DNA from: Pseudomonas sp. PDM15
Lineage (GTDB): Bacteria; Pseudomonadota; Gammaproteobacteria; Pseudomonadales; Pseudomonadaceae
Reading direction: 5' to 3'
Assembly (NCBI RefSeq): GCF_014851565.1
Contig: NZ_JACVAA010000001.1
Coordinates: forward strand, 434,001-498,000
Length of the DNA stretch: 64,000 bases
Shown: in pieces, positions 52,422-60,400 of the stretch
How positions within the stretch are numbered: position 1 is the first letter of the stretch
Layout: each line of letters opens with the position of its first letter
The notes under the pieces: model-generated
Seen by the model: only the letters and a program-made list of their open reading frames with translations
Told to the model about the DNA's origin: nothing
Database searches by the model: none
Made by a program: the position numbers and the translations under genes

Positions 52422-52976
52422 TCAGAGCTTCTTCGCGCTGAGGATCAGCACCGGCTCGACCGGTACGTTCTGGTGCATGCCGCGGTTGCCGGTGCGTACC
52501 TTGGCGATGCGGTCGACCACGTCCATGCCGCGCACGACCTTGCCGAACACCGCGTAGCCGAAGTCGCGGCCGCCGTGGTTGAGGAAGTCGTTGTCCTTGT
52601 GGTTGATGAAGAACTGGCTGGTAGCCGAGTCCACCACCTGGGTGCGGGCCATGGCGAGAGTGCCGCGGTCATTGCGCAGACCGTTATCGGCTTCGTTCTT
52701 GATCGGCTTGAAGGTGTCCTTCTCGCCCATGTCGGCATCGAAGCCGCCGCCCTGGATCATGAAGCCAGGGATTACCCGGTGGAACTGGGTGCCATTGTAG
52801 AAGCCGGCGTCCACGTAGCCGAGGAAGTTTTGCGTGCTGATAGGCGCCTTCTCGGCGTTGAGCTCGATCTCGATGTCGCCGAGGCTGGTGGTCAGCAGCA
52901 CGTGGGGGTTGCCGGCAGCCAGCAGGCTTGTGCTCAGCAGCAGGCCACAGGCGGAGAGGAGGAGTTGCTTCAGCAT
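52422..52976 (-). CDS. ppiA: Periplasmic peptidyl-prolyl cis-trans isomerase (cyclophilin)
   Basis: 184 residues from the ATG at 52976, with a signal peptide (cleavage near SLLAAGN). The cyclophilin core is plain: [15 protein letters not shown] (catalytic Arg), [19 protein letters not shown] and [17 protein letters not shown]. It is a folding catalyst of the periplasm. It overlaps the upstream hydrolase gene by seven bases. Confidence 0.95.
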   Translation of the reverse strand: MLKQLLLSACGLLLSTSLLAAGNPHVLLTTSLGDIEIELNAEKAPISTQNFLGYVDAGFYNGTQFHRVIPGFMIQGGGFDADMGEKDTFKPIKNEADNGLRNDRGTLAMARTQVVDSATSQFFINHKDNDFLNHGGRDFGYAVFGKVVRGMDVVDRIAKVRTGNRGMHQNVPVEPVLILSAKKL

Positions 52977-53797
52977 GGTTGCGGGTCCTTGTGTTGCTCT
53001 TGCGGTTGATTGCGCTCGACCTGGGCGAGGAATTCGTCCAGGACGGCATTGAAGCGTTGTGGCTGGTCCATCGGAGTAGCGTGGCGCGAGCGTTCGATCA
53101 CCACCAGGCGCGCGTTGGGCAGTTCGCGCACATAGGCCTCCTTGCTGGCGACCGATGTGTAGTCGCGGTCGGCCGTGACCACCAGGGTAGGACAGGTGAT
53201 CGCGGCCAGGCGTTCGCGCACGCTCCAGCCGATGATGGCGTCGAGGCTGGCCAGATAGGCGCGCTTGTCGTTCTCTGGCCAACGCTGCTCGATCTTGGCG
53301 CGCAGCTCGGCCTGTTCCGGGTGCGGGAAGAGGATACGGCCTAGGCCCTGGCCGATGGTCTGCATGCTCAGCAGGCGCGACAGGGTCCAGCGCTTGGCCA
53401 GCATCCACCAGTCGGCGGCGCTCTTGGCGCGCACCTCGGGGGCGCTGTTGACGATGGTCAGGCTGCGCAGCAGCTCGGGCCGGTCGACGCCCAGCTGGAA
53501 GCCGACCATGCCACCCATGGAAATGCCGACCAGGTGCACCTGCGGCAGGCCCAGATGTTCGATCAGCGCCGCCACGTCGGCGGCGAAGCCGGCCATGCTG
53601 TAGCGCTCGCGTGGCTTGCCGGAGCGGCCGTGGCCGCGCAGGTCGATGGCCAGCACGCGGCGATTCTCCAGCAGGTGCGGCATCTGGTATTCCCAGTCCT
53701 GGATGCTGGAACCGAGGCCGTGTACCAGCAACACCGGTTCGCCCTGGCCACGGTCCTCGTAATGCAGCTGGCAGCCCTGATGTTCGAAGTAGGACAT
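52970..53797 (-). CDS. Alpha/beta hydrolase
   Basis: A 275-residue protein with [12 protein letters not shown] (oxyanion segment), GISMGGMVG (nucleophile Ser), TADRDYTS (acidic residue) and [12 protein letters not shown] (His), and an [13 protein letters not shown]-terminus. The layout resembles 3-oxoadipate enol-lactonase / BioH-like enzymes. Substrate not known. It overlaps ppiA by seven bases, so they share an mRNA. Confidence 0.9.
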   Translation of the reverse strand: MSYFEHQGCQLHYEDRGQGEPVLLVHGLGSSIQDWEYQMPHLLENRRVLAIDLRGHGRSGKPRERYSMAGFAADVAALIEHLGLPQVHLVGISMGGMVGFQLGVDRPELLRSLTIVNSAPEVRAKSAADWWMLAKRWTLSRLLSMQTIGQGLGRILFPHPEQAELRAKIEQRWPENDKRAYLASLDAIIGWSVRERLAAITCPTLVVTADRDYTSVASKEAYVRELPNARLVVIERSRHATPMDQPQRFNAVLDEFLAQVERNQPQEQHKDPQPC

Positions 53798-53807
53798 GGT
53801 GTTGGCC

Positions 53808-54734
53808 TCAGTTGCCGGACAGTGGCGCGGCGAAGGGCGCCTCCAGCGGCGCGCCGTCGAAGTTCTTGATCAGCTCGATGAGGATCTGGGTTGCCGGGCC
53901 GAGCACCCTGTCCTTGTTGCTATAGAGGAAGAAGCGTGGTCGGCGCACGTCGCCCTGTTCCATCGGCAGCGGCTTGAGCAGGCCCTCTTCCAGTTCGCGG
54001 GCGATCAGGTGATGCGGCAGCCAGGCGAAGCCCAGCCCGCTGCTGACGAAGGTGCGGGCGGTGGGCAAGCTGCCGACCGTCCAGCGCTGTTCTGCGCCGA
54101 GCCAGCCGGCGTCGCGCGGCTGTACGCGGCCGCTGTCGCGGGTCACCACCTGCATCTGGCCTTCCAGGTCCTGGAAGGTCACCGGGCGTTGCAGGAGATG
54201 TAGTGGGTGTTCCGGGTGGGCCACGGCGAGGAATTCCACCTCGCCCAGTTCGATGGGCAGGTAGCCGGTGATGTTGAGGGCGCTGATGGCCAGGTCCGCC
54301 GAGCCTTCGCGCAGCACTTCCTCGACCCCGGACAGCACCTCCTCGCGCAGGCGCACGCGGCAGCCGCGGCTCTGCGGCATGAAGGCGGAGAGGGTGCGCA
54401 CGATGTTGGCGGTGGGGTAGGCGGCGTCCACCACCAGGCGCACTTCTGCCTCCCAGCCCTGCTCCATATGGTGGGCGAGTTCCTCCAGCTGGCTGGCCTG
54501 CTTGACCAGCTGCCGCGAGCGGCGCAGCAGCACCTCGCCGGCCTCGGTGAGCACCGCCTTGCGCCCGTCGATGCGCAGCAGAGGCGCGCCCAGCTGCTCC
54601 TGCATGCGCGCCACCGTGTAGCTCACCGAGGACTGCGAGCGGTGCAGCGCCTCGGCCGCCTGGGCGAAGCCGCCATGGTCCACCACCGCCTGCAGGGTGC
54701 GCCATTGATCCAGCGTGACACGGGGCGCTTTCAT
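53808..54734 (-). CDS. LysR-family regulator
   Basis: A 308-residue protein with winged helix WRTLQAVVDHGGFAQAAEAL, then QSSVSYTVARMQEQLGAPLL, and an effector domain. It lies 10 bases upstream of the hydrolase / ppiA operon on the same strand and is divergent from the secreted small protein at 54784 across 49 bases. It may regulate either. Effector unknown. Confidence 0.93.
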   Translation of the reverse strand: MKAPRVTLDQWRTLQAVVDHGGFAQAAEALHRSQSSVSYTVARMQEQLGAPLLRIDGRKAVLTEAGEVLLRRSRQLVKQASQLEELAHHMEQGWEAEVRLVVDAAYPTANIVRTLSAFMPQSRGCRVRLREEVLSGVEEVLREGSADLAISALNITGYLPIELGEVEFLAVAHPEHPLHLLQRPVTFQDLEGQMQVVTRDSGRVQPRDAGWLGAEQRWTVGSLPTARTFVSSGLGFAWLPHHLIARELEEGLLKPLPMEQGDVRRPRFFLYSNKDRVLGPATQILIELIKNFDGAPLEAPFAAPLSGN

Positions 54735-54783
54735 CGCCGCTTCCTCTTCTCTAATCTGGGCACCCCCAATAAGGAGAGTGCCG

Positions 54784-55098
54784 ATGAAAAACTGCTGCCT
54801 GGTTCTGCTCGCGCTGCTGCCGCTGACCGCTGTCGCCTACCCGACCGAGCTGAAGAAGCAGCTGAACGGTGCCGAGGTGTCCGCCACGATCCAGGAGATC
54901 GACAGCAACATCGGCGGCCTCACCCTGTACAACTACGGCACCCTCGATGCCAAGTGCAGCGCCCGGTTCCAGAACGGCCCCGAGGCACCGCGCACCCGCG
55001 CTTCCGAGCTGAAGGCCGGGGAGAGCGTGACCCAGACGGTGAAGTTCGCCCGCAACATCATCAAGCTGCGGGTGGATCTTACCTGCGAGCAGAAGTGA
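54784..55098 (+). CDS. Small secreted protein, paralogue of the protein at 37407
   Basis: A 104-residue protein with a signal peptide (cleavage near AVAYPT). The mature part: ELKKQLNGAEVSATI, LTLYNYGTLDAKCSARFQNG, LKAGESVTQTVKFARN and DLTCEQK. Relative to the 37407 protein the same blocks come in the same order with two Cys in similar positions. Periplasmic. No function known. Confidence 0.8.
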   Translation: MKNCCLVLLALLPLTAVAYPTELKKQLNGAEVSATIQEIDSNIGGLTLYNYGTLDAKCSARFQNGPEAPRTRASELKAGESVTQTVKFARNIIKLRVDLTCEQK

Positions 55099-55227
55099 GC
55101 CTAGGGCTCGCTTTGAAAATAATCAAATTAATCGATTATTTGAAGCGGATATTTGCGCTTTTTAATCTTATTGGCTGACCATAACCTTCACTTCATCGAA
55201 ACAAACAACCCCGATGGAGTTAGCCAA

Positions 55228-55827
55228 ATGTCCCGCATCCTCGTTATCGAAAGCAGCGCCCGCCAAGAAGGTTCCGTTTCCCGCCAACTGACCGCCGATT
55301 TCATCGCCCAGTGGCAGGCCGCCCACCCGCAGGACCAGGTGACCGTGCGTGACCTGGCCAAGCAGCCGGTGCCGCACCTGGACGAAACCCTGCTCGCCGG
55401 CTGGATGAAGCCTGCCGAGCAGCAGAGCGATGCCGAGAAGGCCGCTGCCGCCCGCTCCAACCAACTGACCGACGAAGTGCTGGCCGCCGACGTGCTGGTC
55501 CTGGCTGCGCCGATGTACAACTTCGCCATCCCCAGCACCCTGAAAGCCTGGCTGGACCACGTGCTGCGTGCCGGCGTCACCTTCAAGTACACCGAGACCG
55601 GTCCCCAAGGCCTGCTCACCGGCAAGCGCGCCATTGTGCTGACCGCCCGTGGCGGCATCTACGCCGGCAGCGGCCTGGACCACCAGGAGCCCTACTTGCG
55701 CCAGGCCATGGCCTTCGTCGGCATTCACGATGTGCAGTTCGTGCATGCCGAAGGCCTGAACATGGGCGCCGAGTTCTCCGAGCAAGGCCTGGCCAAGGCT
55801 CGCGAGCAACTGGCCCAGGTCGCCTGA
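55228..55827 (+). CDS. azoR: FMN-dependent NADH-azoreductase
   Basis: 199 residues from the ATG at 55228 (MSRILVIESSARQEGSVSRQ). Flavodoxin-like fold with the FMN-phosphate loop SSARQEGSVS, the PMYNFAIPSTLKAWLDHV segment and LTARGGIY. AzoR enzymes reduce azo bonds and quinones. An AT-rich inverted repeat, AATAATC with GATTATT (about 55115-55140), lies upstream and may bind a regulator. Confidence 0.95.
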   Translation: MSRILVIESSARQEGSVSRQLTADFIAQWQAAHPQDQVTVRDLAKQPVPHLDETLLAGWMKPAEQQSDAEKAAAARSNQLTDEVLAADVLVLAAPMYNFAIPSTLKAWLDHVLRAGVTFKYTETGPQGLLTGKRAIVLTARGGIYAGSGLDHQEPYLRQAMAFVGIHDVQFVHAEGLNMGAEFSEQGLAKAREQLAQVA

Positions 55828-55857
55828 TTCATCGACTCTCCCCTGGGGCCGAATGCT

Positions 55858-55910
55858 GTCGGCCCGTCCACCGGTTCGCACGGGCGCTCCTCCCGGCGGG
55901 CCGGTTTTTT
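55858..55910 (+). terminator. Probable terminator after azoR
   Basis: GGCCCG (55861-55866) can pair with CGGGCC (55897-55902), with further G/C pairing inside, followed by GGTTTTTT. The stem is interrupted, so this is less certain than the others. Confidence 0.55.
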
Positions 55911-55935
55911 ATTGCCCGCGAAAAAGCTTCGGGAT

Positions 55936-56562
55936 TTAGCGCAGCCAGAGCAGGGTCAGCATGCCTAGCGCCAGCAGGATCAGGGCGATACCCGAGAAGC
56001 GCTCCAACCAGGGCAGGGCGCGGGTGAAGCGAGCCAGCACGGCCTGGTTGCCGATCAGCAGCGCCACCAGCACATCCCACAGCAGCACTACGGCGAACAT
56101 CCAGACCCCATAAAGGGTCTTCCACAGTGCGCTGGTGTGCGGTGGCGTCAGCATCGCCGCCAGGCTGACATAGAACAGCGCATTCTTCGGATTGAGGATG
56201 CCGGACAGAAAACCCATGCCCGCGGCTCGCCACCAGGCCTCGATCTGCGGCGCCGCGCTGGTGTCGGCGACGGCAAGCGGCGTGCTGCCGGCATGGCGCA
56301 GAAACAGCACGCCGAGGTACAGCAGGTAGGCGCAGCCGGCCAGTTGCAGGGCCACGAACAGCTCGCTGCCGGGTCGCAGCGCCGCCGTGCCGGCGAAGGC
56401 GGCGACGATGAACAGCGCGTTGGCCAGCGCGATGCCCAGGCAGGCTCCGCTGGCCACGCGCCAGCCGGCAGCCAGCGAGGTGCGTGCGATGAGGAAGAAG
56501 TCGGGGCCGGGAGACAGCAGCGCCAGGAAGTGCGCGGCGGCGATGAAGAGAAACTGTTGCAT
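55936..56562 (-). CDS. LysE/RhtB family exporter
   Basis: A 208-residue protein starting MQQFLFIAAAHFLALLSPGP, then LIARTSLAAGWRVASGACLG and FLSGILNPKNALFYVSLAAM. Six hydrophobic helices. It is 69 bases downstream of an AraC regulator on the same strand, mirroring the pair at 21.8-23.4 kb. Substrate unknown. Confidence 0.92.
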   Translation of the reverse strand: MQQFLFIAAAHFLALLSPGPDFFLIARTSLAAGWRVASGACLGIALANALFIVAAFAGTAALRPGSELFVALQLAGCAYLLYLGVLFLRHAGSTPLAVADTSAAPQIEAWWRAAGMGFLSGILNPKNALFYVSLAAMLTPPHTSALWKTLYGVWMFAVVLLWDVLVALLIGNQAVLARFTRALPWLERFSGIALILLALGMLTLLWLR

Positions 56563-56631
56563 GGCGACTCGCTCGAATTTTTCGCAGCGTGTCAGCCGGG
56601 GCCCTGGCGGGTATTGAAGAAAATTGCAGGC

Positions 56632-57477
56632 CTAGGCGCGGAAACGTCCAGGAGTGATGCCGGTGTAAGCCTTGAACACTCGCTGGAGGTGCGCCTGGTC
56701 GGCGAAGCCCAGCCCATAGGCCACATCCGCCAGGCTTGCGCCGGCCAGCAGGCGCTCTTTGGCGAGGTTGATGCACAAATTGAGCTGCCAGGCATGCGGC
56801 GTCATGCCGGTGGCTGCGCGGAAGGTGCGAATCAACTGGTATCGGCTCATCTCGCTTAGCTGCGCCAGCTCGTGCAGCGAGACACCGGCGGCCGGCGAGC
56901 GTTGCAGCCGCTCGAACGCCGGCTGCAGGCGTTCAGCCTGGGCGGCATCAGGGCCACGCACCTCGATGGCGCTAGCCGGCCTGGCGTCGCAGTCACCGAT
57001 GAACTCGATCAGCGCGGCCTCCTTGTCCGCCGCAGCAGCGTCGGAGAAGAGCAGGGCGTTGAGCTGGCAGAAGCGAGCGTAGAGCGCGGGTTCATCGACT
57101 ATCCGCACGGGCTCGTTGGCGGCCACCGAGCCTAGCGCCGACTCGTGGCGCAGCGCGTGCAGCCAGTCGGCATCCAGGTGCAGCATCTGGTAACTCCAGG
57201 CCGTTCCGCTCGCCGGGTTGCAGGAGTGCACGCGCGCCGCTGGCACCAGTACCAACATACCGGGGTGCAGGGCAACAAGCTGGTCGCCGGCGCCGCTGAA
57301 CAGGCTGCGGCCCTCGTCTACTGCGCCGATGGAGAACGTCGGGTGGCTGTGCGGCTTGTAGCAGGCACGGCTGTGGCACGCGCGGCGGCTCTCCACCTGC
57401 GGCAGGGCCGGGTCACGCCAGAACTCCTCGAGCGTTGCGGAGGCTGGCAGTGGCAATGGCTCGGAAGGGTAGGGCAC
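56632..57477 (-). CDS. AraC-family regulator
   Basis: A 281-residue protein with an N-terminal cupin-like sensor (HSHPTFSIGAVDEGRSLF, then GMLVLVPAARVHSCNP) and C-terminal helix-turn-helices (LHELAQLSEMSRYQLIRTFR, then DVAYGLGFADQAHLQRVFK). It is the probable activator of the LysE exporter that follows it. It shares the same design as the regulator at 22513, an apparent paralogue. Confidence 0.92.
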   Translation of the reverse strand: MPYPSEPLPLPASATLEEFWRDPALPQVESRRACHSRACYKPHSHPTFSIGAVDEGRSLFSGAGDQLVALHPGMLVLVPAARVHSCNPASGTAWSYQMLHLDADWLHALRHESALGSVAANEPVRIVDEPALYARFCQLNALLFSDAAAADKEAALIEFIGDCDARPASAIEVRGPDAAQAERLQPAFERLQRSPAAGVSLHELAQLSEMSRYQLIRTFRAATGMTPHAWQLNLCINLAKERLLAGASLADVAYGLGFADQAHLQRVFKAYTGITPGRFRA

Positions 57478-57655
57478 GCTGGACTCGCCGATGGCCTGGC
57501 ACGAGGCTGCGAGTCTAAGGTGTTTTAGGCGGTGCGCAGAAGCGTGGCGGCAGTCGGTATGAAGTGTATGGTCAGTATTTCCATCTTCTGTGTTTGAAAT
57601 ATCGAACGGACTGTGTTGCCATAGCTCACCTTGAATCGGGTGGTCGGAGGCGACG

Positions 57656-58552
57656 GTGCAGTTGTCGGGTCGTGGTGTGCTGCTGTCGGTGGTGGCGTCG
57701 GTGCTATTCGTGCTGATTCCCGGCTATGTGCGCGAGCTGGCGCCGCTGGACGGCCTGCAGGTGTTCGCCCAGCGCATCCTCTGGTCGATTCCGGCGGTCC
57801 TGTTGCTGGTGGCGTTCGCCCGGCGGTGGGGTGTGCTCGGTGCCGCCTTCGTGCGCCTGCGCCGTGAGCCGCTGCTGCTGGCTGCGCTGCCGCTGGCGGC
57901 GGCGTTGATGGGCGTGCAATGGCTGCTGTTTGTCTGGGCGCCTTTGGCCGGCAGAATGCTCGATGTGTCCCTCGGCTACTTCCTGCTGCCGCTGGCCATG
58001 GTGCTGGTCGGCCGGCTGTTCTATGGCGAGCGCCTACGTCCGCTGCAGCGCATCGCCGTGGCCTGTGCGCTGCTGGGTGTGGCTCATGAGCTGTGGCTGA
58101 CCCGCGCCTTCTCCTGGGTGACTCTGGTCGCTGCCCTAGGCTATCCGCCGTACTTCATGCTACGCCGCTGGATGCGCCTGGACGCGCTGTCCGGCTTCGT
58201 CCTGGAGATGCTGATGCTGGCGCCGCTGGCCATCTGGCTGATTCATGCCTACGGGCCGCCGGCGGTGTTCACCGAGGCGCCGCAGCTGTGGTGGCTATTG
58301 CCCGGCCTTGGCCTGCTCAGCGCCTTAGCCTTCGGCGCCATGATGGCGGCCAGCCGCCTGTTGCCGCTGGGGCTGTTCGGCATTCTCAGTTATGTGGAGC
58401 CGGTGCTGCTGTTCGGCGTCGCCGTGCTGTTCCTAGGCGAGGCCTTCGCACCCCAGCAGTTGTGGACCTATGGGCCGATCTGGCTGGCGGTGCTGCTCAT
58501 GGGCTGGGACAGCGCGCGCCTGCTGCACAAGCAGGCGCGGCAGGCGAGTTAG
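57656..58552 (+). CDS. RarD-like EamA-family permease
   Basis: 298 residues from the GTG at 57656, chosen because GGAGG ends six bases before it. About ten hydrophobic helices; QRILWSIPAVLLLVAFAR and LFVWAPLAGRMLDVSLGYFL resemble RarD, the chloramphenicol-sensitivity branch of EamA transporters. Drug/metabolite export is the general role; the substrate is unknown. Divergent from the AraC gene. Confidence 0.85.
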   Translation: MQLSGRGVLLSVVASVLFVLIPGYVRELAPLDGLQVFAQRILWSIPAVLLLVAFARRWGVLGAAFVRLRREPLLLAALPLAAALMGVQWLLFVWAPLAGRMLDVSLGYFLLPLAMVLVGRLFYGERLRPLQRIAVACALLGVAHELWLTRAFSWVTLVAALGYPPYFMLRRWMRLDALSGFVLEMLMLAPLAIWLIHAYGPPAVFTEAPQLWWLLPGLGLLSALAFGAMMAASRLLPLGLFGILSYVEPVLLFGVAVLFLGEAFAPQQLWTYGPIWLAVLLMGWDSARLLHKQARQAS

Positions 58553-59092
58553 TCAGACGTCTTCCGCCAGCACCTGGTAGTGCAGCTGCGCCACGCCGCT
58601 GGAGAACACCCGATGTGCCTGCAGGCTCAGCCGATGCTCGAGGCCGGTGGCGAACAGCTGGATGCCGGCGCCGAGCAGGTGCGGGATGACGCTCACCACC
58701 AGTTCGTCGAGCAGCCCGGCGGCCAGGCAGTTGCCGGCCAGGCTGCCGCCGCCGACCAGCCAGACCCGCTTGCAGCCCCTCGCGGCCAGTTCATCCAGGG
58801 CCTCGCTCGGCGTGCAGTGACGACCCTGCACGCCGGCCGGCGGGTGCTCCAGAGGATTGCGCGCGAGGACGAGGCAGGGTTTGCCGGGGTAGGGCCAGTC
58901 GCTGCCCAAGCCGCGCACCATGTCGTAGGTGGCGCGGCCCATCAGCAGGCCATCGATGCTCTGGTAGAAGCCTTCGTAGCCGTGATCCTCGCCGGAGGCC
59001 TCGATGCTCTCCAGCCAGTCCACGGCGCCATCCGGGCGGGCGATATAGCCATCCAGGCTGGCGGCAACGTAGTAGATCAGTTGTGGCTTCAT
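58553..59092 (-). CDS. Dihydrofolate reductase-fold (RibD C-terminal) protein
   Basis: 179 residues from the ATG at 59092: YVAASLDGYIARPDGAVDWL, then DGLLMGRATYDMV, VWLVGGGSLAGN and VIPHLLGAGIQLF. This is the RibD_C family of small NADPH-dependent reductases related to DHFR. Substrate unknown. Not the essential DHFR (FolA), which lacks this pattern. Confidence 0.9.
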   Translation of the reverse strand: MKPQLIYYVAASLDGYIARPDGAVDWLESIEASGEDHGYEGFYQSIDGLLMGRATYDMVRGLGSDWPYPGKPCLVLARNPLEHPPAGVQGRHCTPSEALDELAARGCKRVWLVGGGSLAGNCLAAGLLDELVVSVIPHLLGAGIQLFATGLEHRLSLQAHRVFSSGVAQLHYQVLAEDV

Positions 59093-59103
59093 GCGGCCGC
59101 CGA

Positions 59104-59514
59104 TCAGTCCAGCACGTTCTCGATGATCTCGTAGATCAGCCCGCTGGCCAGGGCCACCAGCACCACATCGGTACCGACCTGGCGCCACTCGTAGCCGTCG
59201 TAGTGCGGCAGCTGGCCGAGCAGGCGGCTGTCGAAGCGCTTGGCGATGCCGGGCGGCAGCGGCTTGCCGCGCGCCAGGTTCTTGCGGATGCCCGGCGGCA
59301 GCGAGTCGGCGGGGCCGATCAGGTTGCGGTTGTCACCGAGGACGACACGTACCCGGCCGATGTCGATGCTCGGACCGCGCAGGTCGACGGTGACGTCGGG
59401 ATCACCGCCGCCGCCGTGCTTGTCATGCTTGTCGTGTTTGGGCGCGGCGCCGGCGCTGTTCAGGCCAAGGGCGAGGGCGGCGGCGAGCAGGGTGAGCGGC
59501 AGGATGCGAGGCAT
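59104..59514 (-). CDS. RcnB-like secreted protein
   Basis: 136 residues from the ATG at 59514, with a signal peptide (cleavage near SAGAAP). A His/Lys/Asp-rich segment (KHDKHDKHGGGGD) could bind metal. The remainder (LPPGIRKNLARGKPLPPGIA, then YDGYEWRQVGTDVVLV) matches the RcnB pattern, in which an RcnB-like domain ends close to the membrane. RcnB influences nickel/cobalt homeostasis in E. coli; the role here is inferred. Confidence 0.83.
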   Translation of the reverse strand: MPRILPLTLLAAALALGLNSAGAAPKHDKHDKHGGGGDPDVTVDLRGPSIDIGRVRVVLGDNRNLIGPADSLPPGIRKNLARGKPLPPGIAKRFDSRLLGQLPHYDGYEWRQVGTDVVLVALASGLIYEIIENVLD

Positions 59515-59570
59515 GGGGCCTTCTCCGATAGGGTATACAGATTCGAGCCCCGCCTCGCTTGAATGTTCCT

Positions 59571-60224
59571 TCAGGCCAGCGCGCGGCTCCGGTTGTCCAG
59601 CACTCGCAGTATGGCTCGCAGCAGCACGCCGTACAGCGGCACGAACAGCATCAGGCTGACGGCCAGCTTGACCCCGTAGTCCACCGTGGCGATTTCCACC
59701 CAGTGCTCGGCCATGAAGGGGTTGTCGCTGCGCCAGAAGGCCACCGAGAAGAAGGCGAAGGTGTCCAGCAGGTTGCCGAGGATGGTCGAGGCGGTTGGCG
59801 CTATCCACCACTGCGGCAGCTGGCGCAGACGGTCGAACACCTGGATATCGAGCAGTTGCCCGAGCACATAGGCGAGGAAGCTGGCCACCGAGATGCGCAG
59901 GACGAACTCGTTGTACTCGCCGAGTGCCGCCAGGCCGCGGAAGACACCTTCCTGGAAAAGCACCGAGACCACGTAGGAAGCGAGCAGGGCGGGGATCATC
60001 ACCCGGGCGATCACCTGGCGCGCCGGGCTCTTGCCGAGCAGGCGCACGGTCAGGTCGCTGGCCAGGAAGATGAACGGGAAGCTGAACGCGCCCCAGGTGG
60101 TGTGCCAGCCGAACAGGGTGATCGGCAGCTGCACCAGGTAGTTGCTGGCGATGATGATGAGGATATGGAAGACGATCAGCACGGCCAGGGCCGAACGCTG
60201 GTGCGCCGTATGGGGCAGAAGCAT
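59571..60224 (-). CDS. yhhQ: Queuosine-precursor transporter YhhQ
   Basis: 217 residues from the ATG at 60224. About six hydrophobic helices. IIIASNYLVQLPITLFGWHT, TWGAFSFPFIFLASDLTVRL and FRGLAALGEYNEFVLRISVA are hallmark segments of the YhhQ / vitamin-uptake-like family that imports preQ0 and preQ1. A preQ1-I-like aptamer overlaps its ribosome-binding site (60233-60263), giving direct support for the substrate. Confidence 0.92.
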   Translation of the reverse strand: MLLPHTAHQRSALAVLIVFHILIIIASNYLVQLPITLFGWHTTWGAFSFPFIFLASDLTVRLLGKSPARQVIARVMIPALLASYVVSVLFQEGVFRGLAALGEYNEFVLRISVASFLAYVLGQLLDIQVFDRLRQLPQWWIAPTASTILGNLLDTFAFFSVAFWRSDNPFMAEHWVEIATVDYGVKLAVSLMLFVPLYGVLLRAILRVLDNRSRALA

Positions 60225-60232
60225 GGAAGCTA

Positions 60233-60263
60233 CCTTTTTAGTGGATGGGGTTAGGGAACCCAT
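60233..60263 (-). promoter_or_regulatory. preQ1-I-like riboswitch overlapping the yhhQ ribosome-binding site
   Basis: On the minus strand the RNA reads AUGGG (P1), UUC, CCU (P2 strand), AAC, CCCAU (P1 closing), an A-rich linker (CCACUAAAA) and AGG (P2 closing). This H-type pseudoknot layout, including the conserved AAC before P1 closing, is that of preQ1-I aptamers. The AGG that completes P2 is also the likely Shine-Dalgarno, eight bases before the yhhQ ATG, so preQ1 binding would block translation. Confidence 0.78.
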
Positions 60264-60400
60264 GCCGGCCGGAATGGCTGGCGGCGCGCATTCTATCCGT
60301 TCGGACGGATTTGTACAAAAATCGATCAGATGCGGCCTTTTGCCCCCACAACCGTTACCCTATGCAACCTGTTTTCGATCTGCGCCGAGGTAAGCCCCCC

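Noticed and set aside
55108..55142. Rho-independent terminator in the AT-rich repeat after the secreted protein at 54784
   Set aside because: The AATAATC/GATTATT repeat has no G/C stem; it fits a regulator site before azoR better, and is too weak to list separately.
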